Shown here: piece by piece, positions 57,551 to 64,000 of the stretch
Layout of the letters: each line of letters begins with the position of its first letter
Numbering within the stretch: position 1 is the first letter of the stretch
The notes under the pieces: generated by a model
The model's input: only the letters and a program-made list of their open reading frames with translations
Databases searched by the model: none
Told to the model about the DNA's origin: nothing
Made by a program: the position numbers and the translations under genes
Source: Tepidiphilus margaritifer DSM 15129
GTDB taxonomy: Bacteria > Pseudomonadota > Gammaproteobacteria > Burkholderiales > Rhodocyclaceae
DNA: 64,000 nucleotides
Assembly: GCF_000425565.1 (NCBI RefSeq)
Contig: NZ_AUDR01000013.1
Span: 248,001 to 312,000 of the forward strand
Direction of reading: 5' to 3'

Positions 57551-58627
57551 ATGACGATTCTCGTGACCGGCGGCGCCGGCTTCATCGGCAGCAACTTCGT
57601 GCTCGACTGGCTCGCGTGCCATGACGAGCCCCTGGTCAATCTCGACGCCCTCACCTATGCGGGGAATCTGGAGAACCTCGCCTCGCTCGAGGGCGATCCG
57701 CGCCACGTCTTCGTACACGGCGACATCGCCGATCGGGACCTCGTGCGTTCTCTGCTCGAACGGCACCGGGTGCGCGCCGTGGTGCATTTCGCCGCCGAAT
57801 CGCACGTCGATCGCTCCATCCATGGGCCCGAGGCTTTCGCGCGCACCAACGTGCTGGGCACCTTGCGGCTGCTGGAGGCGGCGCGGGCCCATTGGGAAGG
57901 GCTGCCCGACCCCGAGCGCTCGGCCTTTCGCTTCATCAACGTCTCCACCGACGAAGTCTATGGTTCGCTCGGCCCGGACGATCCGCCCTTCACCGAGACC
58001 ACGCCCTACGCGCCCAATTCACCCTACGCGGCGAGCAAGGCCGGGGCGGATCACTTCGTGCGCGCCTTCCATCACACTTATGGTCTGCCGACGATCACCA
58101 CGAACTGCTCCAACAACTACGGCCCCTACCAGTTCCCGGAAAAGCTCATTCCGCTGTGCCTGACGCGCGCGCTCGCCGGTGAGCCGCTGCCCATCTACGG
58201 TGACGGGCAGCAGGTGCGCGACTGGCTCTACGTGGGCGATCATACGGCCGCGCTCAGGCGCGTGCTGGAGGCGGGCCGGCCGGGGCAGACCTACAACATC
58301 GGCGGCTGGAACGAGCGCACCAATCTCGAGGTGGTGCACACCTTGTGCCGCTGGCTCGATGCGCTCGCGCCGCGCGCCGACGGCCGCTCGTACGCCGAGC
58401 AGATCATTTTCGTCACCGACCGTCCGGGACATGACCGGCGCTACGCGATCGATGCGCGCAAAATCGAGCGCGAGCTCGGTTGGCGACCGGCGGAAACGTT
58501 CGATACCGGCATCGAAAAGACGGTGCGCTGGTATCTCACGCACCGCGACTGGGTCGAGCACGTCACTTCCGGCGCGTATCGCGAGTGGCTCTCGCGCCAC
58601 TACGGCGCCGCCTTGCCGGTGCAATGA
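57551..58627 (+). CDS. rfbB: dTDP-glucose 4,6-dehydratase
   Basis: A 358-residue extended short-chain dehydrogenase, second step of dTDP-L-rhamnose synthesis. It has the NAD motif GGAGFIGSN near the N-terminus, the T-D-E catalytic triplet (NVSTDEVYG) and the YAASKAGAD Tyr-Lys pair. It opens the rfbB-rfbD-rfbA-rfbC operon. A TATCAT at 57518-57523 is a possible -10 box 28 bases before the start, with only a weak -35. Confidence 0.96.
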   Translation: MTILVTGGAGFIGSNFVLDWLACHDEPLVNLDALTYAGNLENLASLEGDPRHVFVHGDIADRDLVRSLLERHRVRAVVHFAAESHVDRSIHGPEAFARTNVLGTLRLLEAARAHWEGLPDPERSAFRFINVSTDEVYGSLGPDDPPFTETTPYAPNSPYAASKAGADHFVRAFHHTYGLPTITTNCSNNYGPYQFPEKLIPLCLTRALAGEPLPIYGDGQQVRDWLYVGDHTAALRRVLEAGRPGQTYNIGGWNERTNLEVVHTLCRWLDALAPRADGRSYAEQIIFVTDRPGHDRRYAIDARKIERELGWRPAETFDTGIEKTVRWYLTHRDWVEHVTSGAYREWLSRHYGAALPVQ

Positions 58628-59535
58628 GCGAGGCCCCCATCCTCCTGCTGGGCGCGAGCGGCCAGCTCGGCTGGGCGCTCGCCCCGCTCCTGGCGCTGCA
58701 AGCCCCGCTCGTCGCCCCTTCACGCGCCGAGCTCGATCTCGGCGATGCGGCGGCCCTGCGGGCGCGGCTCGATGCCCTGCGCCCTCAGGGCATCGTCAAT
58801 GCCGCGGCCTACACCGCGGTGGATCGGGCCGAGACGGAAACGGCGCTCGCCTGGCGGCTCAACGCCGAAGTGCCCGGAGAACTCGCCCGCTGGGCCGCGG
58901 CCCACGGTGCCTGGCTCATGCACTATTCCACCGACTACGTCTTCGACGGCACGGGGCAGCGCCCCTGGCGCGAGGACGATGTGCCCCGGCCGGTGAACGC
59001 CTATGGCCGCAGCAAGCGTGCCGGCGAAGCATTCGTGCTCGAAAGCGGCGCCCGCGCCTTCATCCTGCGGGTGAGCTGGCTCTACGGGCTGCACGGAGCC
59101 AATTTCCTCAAAACCATGCTGCGCCTGGGCGCGAGCCGACCCGTGGTGCGCGTGGTGGCCGACCAGGTGGGCGCACCCACCGGCACCGGGCTCGTTGCCG
59201 CAGTGAGCGCCGAGCTGGTGCGCCGGCTGCGCAGCGCGCCCGATGCCTGCCCTACTGGTCTCTACCACCTCGCGCCCACCGGTGAGGCCAGCTGGTACGA
59301 CTACGCCGCCTTCGTTTTCGAGCGTGCGCGCGCGGCCGGCTGGCCACTCGTGCTCGAGCGCCTTGAGCCGATCGCCAGCGCCGACTATCCGACCGCGGCC
59401 CCGCGCCCGGCCAATTCCCGGCTCGACACCACGCGGCTTGCCACCACCTTCGGCCTGCGGCTGCCGCCCTGGCAAGACGAGGTGGCGCGTACGGTGGCCG
59501 TGCTCGCCGAGCCGCTATCCCTTCTACCTCATTGA
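58624..59535 (+). CDS. rfbD: dTDP-4-dehydrorhamnose reductase
   Basis: A 303-residue RmlD that reduces dTDP-4-keto-L-rhamnose to dTDP-L-rhamnose with NAD(P)H. It shows the [10 protein letters not shown] nucleotide motif, the STDYVFDG loop and the [11 protein letters not shown] Tyr-Lys pair. The start overlaps the rfbB stop by 4 bases. The gene ends 10 bases before rfbA. Confidence 0.95.
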   Translation: MSEAPILLLGASGQLGWALAPLLALQAPLVAPSRAELDLGDAAALRARLDALRPQGIVNAAAYTAVDRAETETALAWRLNAEVPGELARWAAAHGAWLMHYSTDYVFDGTGQRPWREDDVPRPVNAYGRSKRAGEAFVLESGARAFILRVSWLYGLHGANFLKTMLRLGASRPVVRVVADQVGAPTGTGLVAAVSAELVRRLRSAPDACPTGLYHLAPTGEASWYDYAAFVFERARAAGWPLVLERLEPIASADYPTAAPRPANSRLDTTRLATTFGLRLPPWQDEVARTVAVLAEPLSLLPH

Positions 59536-59545
59536 TACAGAAATC

Positions 59546-60445
59546 ATGAATCCGACTTTTTCCCGCAAGGGCCTCATCCTCGCCGGCGGTTCCGGCACCC
59601 GGCTCTATCCCTCGACGCTCGCCGTCTCCAAGCAGCTGCTGCCGGTCTACGACAAGCCGATGATCTACTATCCGCTGTCCACCCTGATGCTCGCCGGCAT
59701 CCGCGACATCCTGGTGATCTCCACGCCCCAGGACACGCCGCGTTTCGCCCAGCTCCTGGGCGATGGCAGCGCCTGGGGGCTGTCCTTGTCCTACGCCGAG
59801 CAGCCCTCGCCCGACGGACTCGCGCAGGCGTTCCTCATCGGCGAAACCTTCCTTGCCGGCGCCTCTTCGGCCCTGGTGCTGGGGGACAACCTCTTCTATG
59901 GTCACGACCTGCCGCAGCTCCTCGTCGCGGCGGATGCACGCGAGCAGGGCGCCACCGTCTTCGCCTATCACGTGCAGGATCCGGAGCGCTATGGCGTGGT
60001 CGCATTCGACGCCACCGGGCGCGTGGTCGACATCGAGGAGAAACCTGTCCGCCCCAGATCGAACTACGCCGTCACCGGGCTCTACTTCTACGACGGCAGC
60101 GTGGTCGAGCGCGCACGGGCGCTGCGCCCCTCGGCGCGGGGCGAGCTGGAAATCACCGACCTCAATCGTAGCTACCTGCAGGAAGGGCGACTCGCGGTCG
60201 AACTCATGGGACGCGGCTATGCCTGGTTCGATACCGGCACGCACGATTCGCTGCTCGAGGCCGGGCAGTTCATCGCCACCATCGAACGGCGCCAAGGGCT
60301 GAAAATCGCCTGTCTGGAAGAAATCGCCTGGATGCAGGGCTGGATCGACGACGAGGGGCTCCTGCGTCAGGCCGAACGGCTGGGCAAGAGCGGCTATGGA
60401 CGCTATCTGCGCCAGCTGCTCGAACAGGGGCGGGGGGCGGCATGA
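59546..60445 (+). CDS. rfbA: Glucose-1-phosphate thymidylyltransferase
   Basis: A 299-residue nucleotidyltransferase that makes dTDP-glucose, the first step of the pathway. The G-G-S-G-T-R-L-Y signature is near the N-terminus ([13 protein letters not shown]), with [15 protein letters not shown] next and a GDNLFYGHD metal site. Length is standard. It overlaps rfbC by 4 bases. Confidence 0.96.
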   Translation: MNPTFSRKGLILAGGSGTRLYPSTLAVSKQLLPVYDKPMIYYPLSTLMLAGIRDILVISTPQDTPRFAQLLGDGSAWGLSLSYAEQPSPDGLAQAFLIGETFLAGASSALVLGDNLFYGHDLPQLLVAADAREQGATVFAYHVQDPERYGVVAFDATGRVVDIEEKPVRPRSNYAVTGLYFYDGSVVERARALRPSARGELEITDLNRSYLQEGRLAVELMGRGYAWFDTGTHDSLLEAGQFIATIERRQGLKIACLEEIAWMQGWIDDEGLLRQAERLGKSGYGRYLRQLLEQGRGAA

Positions 60446-60996
60446 TGCGTGCAATGGCGCTCGAGATTCCCGAGGTGATCCTGCTCGAGCCGGTGGTGCA
60501 CGGCGATGCGCGCGGCTATTTCTTCGAGGCCTACAATCGGCGCGCTTTCCTCGCTGCCACGGGGCTCGAGGTCGACTTCGTGCAGGACAACGAATCGCGC
60601 TCGCGCCGCGGTGTGCTGCGCGGCCTGCATTATCAGCTGCCGCCGCACGCGCAAGGAAAGCTGGTGCGCTGCACCGAGGGGGCGGTGTTCGACGTGGCCG
60701 TCGACCTGCGCCGCAGCTCGCCCACGTTTGGGCGCTGGGTGGCCACCGAACTCTCCGACGAGAACAAGCGCCAGCTGTGGATTCCGCCCGGCTTCGCCCA
60801 TGGGTTTCTCACCCTCAGCGAGCATGCGCGGTTGCTCTACAAGACGACCGATTATTACGCACCCCAGTGCGACCGGTCGCTGCGCTACGACGACCCCACG
60901 TTGGCGATCGCCTGGCCGGATCTGGGGATCGAACCCATCGTTTCCGACAAGGATCGCGCGGCGCCGTTCTTGGCCGATGCGGAGTGTTTCTCCTAG
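60442..60996 (+). CDS. rfbC: dTDP-4-dehydrorhamnose 3,5-epimerase
   Basis: A 184-residue RmlC cupin that epimerises C3 and C5 of the dTDP-keto sugar. The catalytic His lies in VLRGLHYQ, and Tyr in LLYKTTDYY. It is last in the operon; together rfbB, D, A and C make dTDP-L-rhamnose for O-antigen or surface polysaccharide. The stop codon is followed at once by a sequence resembling the terminal repeat of the ygiQ insert (60996-61010). The remaining spacer has no clear terminator. Confidence 0.95.
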   Translation: MMRAMALEIPEVILLEPVVHGDARGYFFEAYNRRAFLAATGLEVDFVQDNESRSRRGVLRGLHYQLPPHAQGKLVRCTEGAVFDVAVDLRRSSPTFGRWVATELSDENKRQLWIPPGFAHGFLTLSEHARLLYKTTDYYAPQCDRSLRYDDPTLAIAWPDLGIEPIVSDKDRAAPFLADAECFS

Positions 60997-61010
60997 GGAG
61001 ACGCTGAAGA
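60996..61010. repeat. Solo end of the ygiQ-type MITE
   Basis: GGGAGACGCTGAAGA matches the left terminal repeat of the 25710-25854 element at 14 of 15 positions. Its first base is the last base of the rfbC stop codon. No opposite end is recognisable in the 132-base gap to the next gene. It may be a decayed copy or a short chance match. Confidence 0.4.
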
Positions 61011-61128
61011 GCCGGCTGAGGGCAGCGCGGCAGTTGGAGGTCGCCTGTCTCCGTAATGGGGCCGCACACCCCGCGCTCGGGGGCTTGACCCGAGTGCCGC
61101 GGGCAATGGCGGGTTCCCGTGCCCCGGT

Positions 61129-62430
61129 TCAATCGGCCGCGGCGACTTCAGTCGGCGTGCGGGAAAGGAGCGCGAGCTTGTCGAGCAAGTGCCCTGTCTC
61201 CTGACGGAACCGGGCGAGCTCGCGCGCCGGTAGCGGTTCGGGCGCGGGCAGGGCGACTTGCAGGGGATCATAGGGTTTTCCGCCGATGCGCACCTCATAG
61301 TGCAGGTGTGGGCCGGTGGCCCAGCCAGTGGAGCCGACGTAGCCGATCACGTCACCCTGCGAGACGCGTTTGCCCACCTTGAGACCCGGTTCGAAACCCT
61401 TGAGGTGGCCATAGCCGGTGACATAGCCGCTGCGGTGCTCGAGGAGCACGAAGTTGCCGTAGCCGTTCTGCCAGCCAGCGAACTTCACCACGCCGTCGGA
61501 GGCGGCCATCACCGGCGTGCCGGGGGCGGCCGCGAAGTCGGTACCGGCATGGTGGCGCCATTCCCGTTTGATGGGATGGAAACGGTTGCCAAAGTTCGAA
61601 CTCACGCGGGTGAAACGCAAGGGATAGCGCAGAAAACCCGTGCCGAGCACCCGGCCGTCCGGGGTGTAATAGCCGCTTTTGCCGCCGGGAAGATCGTAGC
61701 GCAGCACCACGTGGCGTTTGCCCTGATTGACGAATTCGGCGGCGACGATCTCGCCCGGCTGCGGCAACCCTTCGGCGTCGAGCGTGGTTTCGTAGATCAC
61801 GGCGAAGGAGTCGCCCACGCGCAGGTCGCGGGAGAAGTCGATCTCGGTACCGAAGATCTCCGCGAGTTTGGTGGCGATCGCATCCGGCATGCCGATCTCG
61901 GAGGCAGTGGCGAAAAGCGATTGGGTGATCACGCCTTGGCGCAGTTCGAGGAAGGGGGAAGTCGTCTCGGCCTCGTCGGCTCCGAGCGGCTCGAGGCGAA
62001 AACCGTCGTCGGCGCGGCGGATGGCGACGCGCTCGCCATTGACGAGGGGCAGTACGAGGGCATCGACTTGGCCGTCGGCGCGCAGACGTACCGTGGCGGT
62101 GGAATGCGCGCGCAGTTGGCGCTGGATCGCCTTGACCTGCTCGTCGAGCGAGGTGTAGTCGAGCAGCGCCTCATCTTCGGCGCCGATGCGCTCGAGGAAG
62201 GCCGGCAACGTCTCGCCCCTCCGGAAGGCTTCGCGAATCACATAAGAATGCACGGCATCGCCCGCCGCCGGAGGGGTGAGGGTGATCGGCGGCAGCTCCG
62301 CCACCACCGCCTTGCGCCCGTAGGGGTTGGGGTCCGAGAAGGCAGCGACCGCAAGGCCGAAGACGGCCGCGCCGTAGAGGGCCATGGAGGTACGTAACCA
62401 AAGATGTCGACGGACGGTCGGCCGAGTCAT
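61129..62430 (-). CDS. Murein DD-endopeptidase, M23 family
   Basis: A 433-residue periplasmic or membrane-anchored M23 metallopeptidase. It has an N-terminal hydrophobic anchor (MALYGAAVFGLAVAAF), a long middle region with OapA/LysM-like character, and a C-terminal LytM domain. The zinc site is visible as HHAGTDF (H...D) and the final H-x-H in GPHLHYEV. MepM-like proteins cut peptide cross-links to allow wall growth. It points toward rfbC, with no gene between. It lies 70 bases downstream of dacB on the same strand. Confidence 0.92.
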   Translation of the reverse strand: MTRPTVRRHLWLRTSMALYGAAVFGLAVAAFSDPNPYGRKAVVAELPPITLTPPAAGDAVHSYVIREAFRRGETLPAFLERIGAEDEALLDYTSLDEQVKAIQRQLRAHSTATVRLRADGQVDALVLPLVNGERVAIRRADDGFRLEPLGADEAETTSPFLELRQGVITQSLFATASEIGMPDAIATKLAEIFGTEIDFSRDLRVGDSFAVIYETTLDAEGLPQPGEIVAAEFVNQGKRHVVLRYDLPGGKSGYYTPDGRVLGTGFLRYPLRFTRVSSNFGNRFHPIKREWRHHAGTDFAAAPGTPVMAASDGVVKFAGWQNGYGNFVLLEHRSGYVTGYGHLKGFEPGLKVGKRVSQGDVIGYVGSTGWATGPHLHYEVRIGGKPYDPLQVALPAPEPLPARELARFRQETGHLLDKLALLSRTPTEVAAAD

Positions 62431-62500
62431 GGGACTTCCTTTCAGGCAAACGCGCCAGGGCGCGATTATGGCGCAACCTGCGCCGGAGGTGCAATGGGAA

Positions 62501-63979
62501 TCAGTGCTGCCACAGCCAGTCGAGCAAAGCGGTGAGGACGTCGCCCGCCTGCGCCGCGTTCGCGTGTTCCACGAACGCGACGATTACGTAACGTCGCCCC
62601 GAGCCGCTCTGGGCGAAACCGGCGATCGCGCGCACGTCGCGCAGCGTTCCCGTCTTGAGATGGGCCCATTCCCGGATGGGGGCATCCTTGAAACGGCGCC
62701 GGGCCGTGCCATCGACGCCGGCGACCGGTAGCGTGGCGATGAATTCGGCCGCATAAGGACGGTTCCAGACCGTTTGCAGCAAGCGGGCGAGGTCGGCAGC
62801 GGCAATGCGCTCGTCGCGCGACAGCCCCGCGCCGTTTTCCAGCACCAGGCCGTGGCGATCGATCCCTTCTTCGGCGAGTAGCGAGCGTACGGCACTCGCA
62901 CCGGCCGCGACGTGATCCGGCGCATCGGGCGAGCGGGCCGCGCCGACGAGGGCGAGGAGTTGGCGCGCGATCGGGTTGCTCGACCACTTGTTCATCTGAT
63001 AGGCGATTTCGGTGAGGGTGGGCGAATCGTCGCTGGCTACGAGCCATTCGCTTCCGCTTGGGACGGGGGCGTCGGCGGAAAGTAGCCGGCCACCGAGCTC
63101 ACGCCAGATGCCTTCGAGCATGGCCGAGGCGAAACGCTCGGCAGGCAGCGGCGAGAGCCCGAGGAAGCGGATGCCGCAGCTTGCCGGATAGCGGCCCGCG
63201 AGCGTGATCGCCACGCCTTGCGCATCTTCCTGCACGCCCGTCTCGAGGCGTTTGACGACGTCGGCTGGGCAGGTGCCGGGTTCGAGCTTCAGGGCGTTGC
63301 CCACGCTCACGCCGGCAAGCGGCGGATGCAGCGTGGCGAGCGCCCGCGTGCCGTCGGCGGAGGGCTGCAGCTGCACGATCACCGTGTTGAAATTGACGAG
63401 CTCGGCGCTCGCCGGGGTGTTGTAGGGACGATAGCCGTCGCCGTCGAAGGCGAAGGGATCGGCCGGGGGAATGCGCAGCCCTTCGGCCTCCAACCTCAAC
63501 CGTCCGCGGATCGTCTGGATCCCCAGCGCGCGCGCCGTGCGCAGCAGCTTCCAGGTGCGCTCGGCGGTGAGATAAGGGTCGCCGTCGCTGCGCAACACCA
63601 GATCACCCACGAGCTCCTGACCGAGCACGCGGCCACGGGCCACCAGCCGGCTCGTCCAGCGATACTGGGCTCCGAAGGTTTCGTAGGCGGCAAAGGTGGT
63701 GACGAGCTTCATCACCGAGGCCGGGTTGCGCGGTACGGTCTCGTTCACCGCCAGCAACGGCGCGCCGCCTTCGAGCGGCTGCACGAGGACGGAGACGGCC
63801 TGCACCGGCACCTGCGCCCGCTCGAGCGCGGCGGCGACCGAGGGGGGCAGAGCTTGGGCGCGAACGAATCCCGTCCACCCCCACAGGAGGAGGACGAACA
63901 GGGCGAGGAGCGGGTAGCTCCTATGGGGGGGCATGCGGCCACGGGGTGACGCCGCGCGGTGCCCTCGAGCAGGGGTCAT
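62501..63979 (-). CDS. dacB: D-Ala-D-Ala carboxypeptidase / endopeptidase PBP4
   Basis: A 492-residue penicillin-binding protein 4 (peptidase family S13). The signal peptide (LLALFVLLLWGWTGFVRA) is followed by the active-site S-x-x-K (PASVMKLVTT), the S-x-N box (WSSNPIA) and the K-T-G box (LKTGTLRD), with the class C insert domain between the first two. It trims or cleaves peptidoglycan cross-links. The ATG at 63979 has GGAAG 4 bases upstream; ATG 63934 gives a shorter N-region but has no ribosome site. The window ends 21 bases upstream. Confidence 0.93.
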   Translation of the reverse strand: MTPARGHRAASPRGRMPPHRSYPLLALFVLLLWGWTGFVRAQALPPSVAAALERAQVPVQAVSVLVQPLEGGAPLLAVNETVPRNPASVMKLVTTFAAYETFGAQYRWTSRLVARGRVLGQELVGDLVLRSDGDPYLTAERTWKLLRTARALGIQTIRGRLRLEAEGLRIPPADPFAFDGDGYRPYNTPASAELVNFNTVIVQLQPSADGTRALATLHPPLAGVSVGNALKLEPGTCPADVVKRLETGVQEDAQGVAITLAGRYPASCGIRFLGLSPLPAERFASAMLEGIWRELGGRLLSADAPVPSGSEWLVASDDSPTLTEIAYQMNKWSSNPIARQLLALVGAARSPDAPDHVAAGASAVRSLLAEEGIDRHGLVLENGAGLSRDERIAAADLARLLQTVWNRPYAAEFIATLPVAGVDGTARRRFKDAPIREWAHLKTGTLRDVRAIAGFAQSGSGRRYVIVAFVEHANAAQAGDVLTALLDWLWQH

Positions 63980-64000
63980 ACGTCTTCCGCTTCCCACAGG

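Noticed and set aside
61074-61095. Hairpin (CGCTCGGG / CCCGAGTG) after rfbC as a terminator
   Set aside because: The stem is good but no T tract follows on either strand.

Overview
The window is gene-dense, GC-rich chromosomal DNA, mostly above 60 % GC by eye, with many stop/start overlaps. It looks betaproteobacterial. The evidence is the gene order dapF-DUF484-xerC, coaE-zapD-yacG facing a Nudix/ThiE fusion, birA-coaX next to a SPOR protein, ntrBC-DUF4124-glnA, and a yhdP-nitrilase-tldD block. The family level (for example Hydrogenophilaceae or Rhodocyclaceae) is a guess and cannot be settled here. There are no rRNA, tRNA or CRISPR features and no integrase.

Layout. 2-13180: core genes for envelope and outer-membrane lipid transport (3' part of yhdP), a nitrilase-fold amidase, tldD, a lytic transglycosylase, proS, an acetate-kinase/phosphotransacetylase operon, and glmU-glmS for UDP-GlcNAc. 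13191-14288: an old-yellow-enzyme reductase. 14371-21946: the accessory region. It holds a VapC/FitB-type toxin-antitoxin pair, the tail of a lost RelB/DinJ antitoxin, a deletion chimera of mazE and mazF, a four-gene parD-parE-mod-res operon (toxin-antitoxin plus type III-like restriction-modification), a YghU-type glutathione transferase and a DUF4160/DUF2442 pair. 21957-24833: lutABC. 24916-29933: a YgiQ radical-SAM protein carrying an in-frame MITE-like insertion, mutM and a dynamin-like GTPase.

29989-37079 is one tightly packed co-directional run: GntR/FCD regulator, glcD, a 44-residue membrane peptide, glcE, glcF, dapF, DUF484 and xerC, with rlmI following. Together with lutABC this gives the cell two iron-sulfur 2-hydroxyacid (glycolate or lactate) oxidation systems. 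38417-40779: a lone Rieske oxygenase and mltA. 40853-48051: DUF815 ATPase and Nudix/ThiE facing yacG-zapD-coaE-SPOR-trpB2-coaX-birA. 48097-53846: nitrogen control (ntrC, ntrB, DUF4124, glnA, CDF transporter). glnA has a textbook sigma-54 promoter and two NtrC sites 32 bp apart that lie inside the end of the upstream transporter gene. 53857-57511: rhodanese, nadA and the ybhP-clsB pair. 57551-60996: rfbBDAC for dTDP-L-rhamnose. 61129-63979: an M23 peptidase and PBP4 (dacB).

The most noteworthy items are the glnA control region buried in coding sequence, the decayed toxin-antitoxin cluster beside an intact toxin-antitoxin/restriction operon, the MITE-like insert read through inside ygiQ, and the small membrane peptide between glcD and glcE. 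I found no clearly new multi-gene system. No stretch longer than 300 bases lacks a gene.
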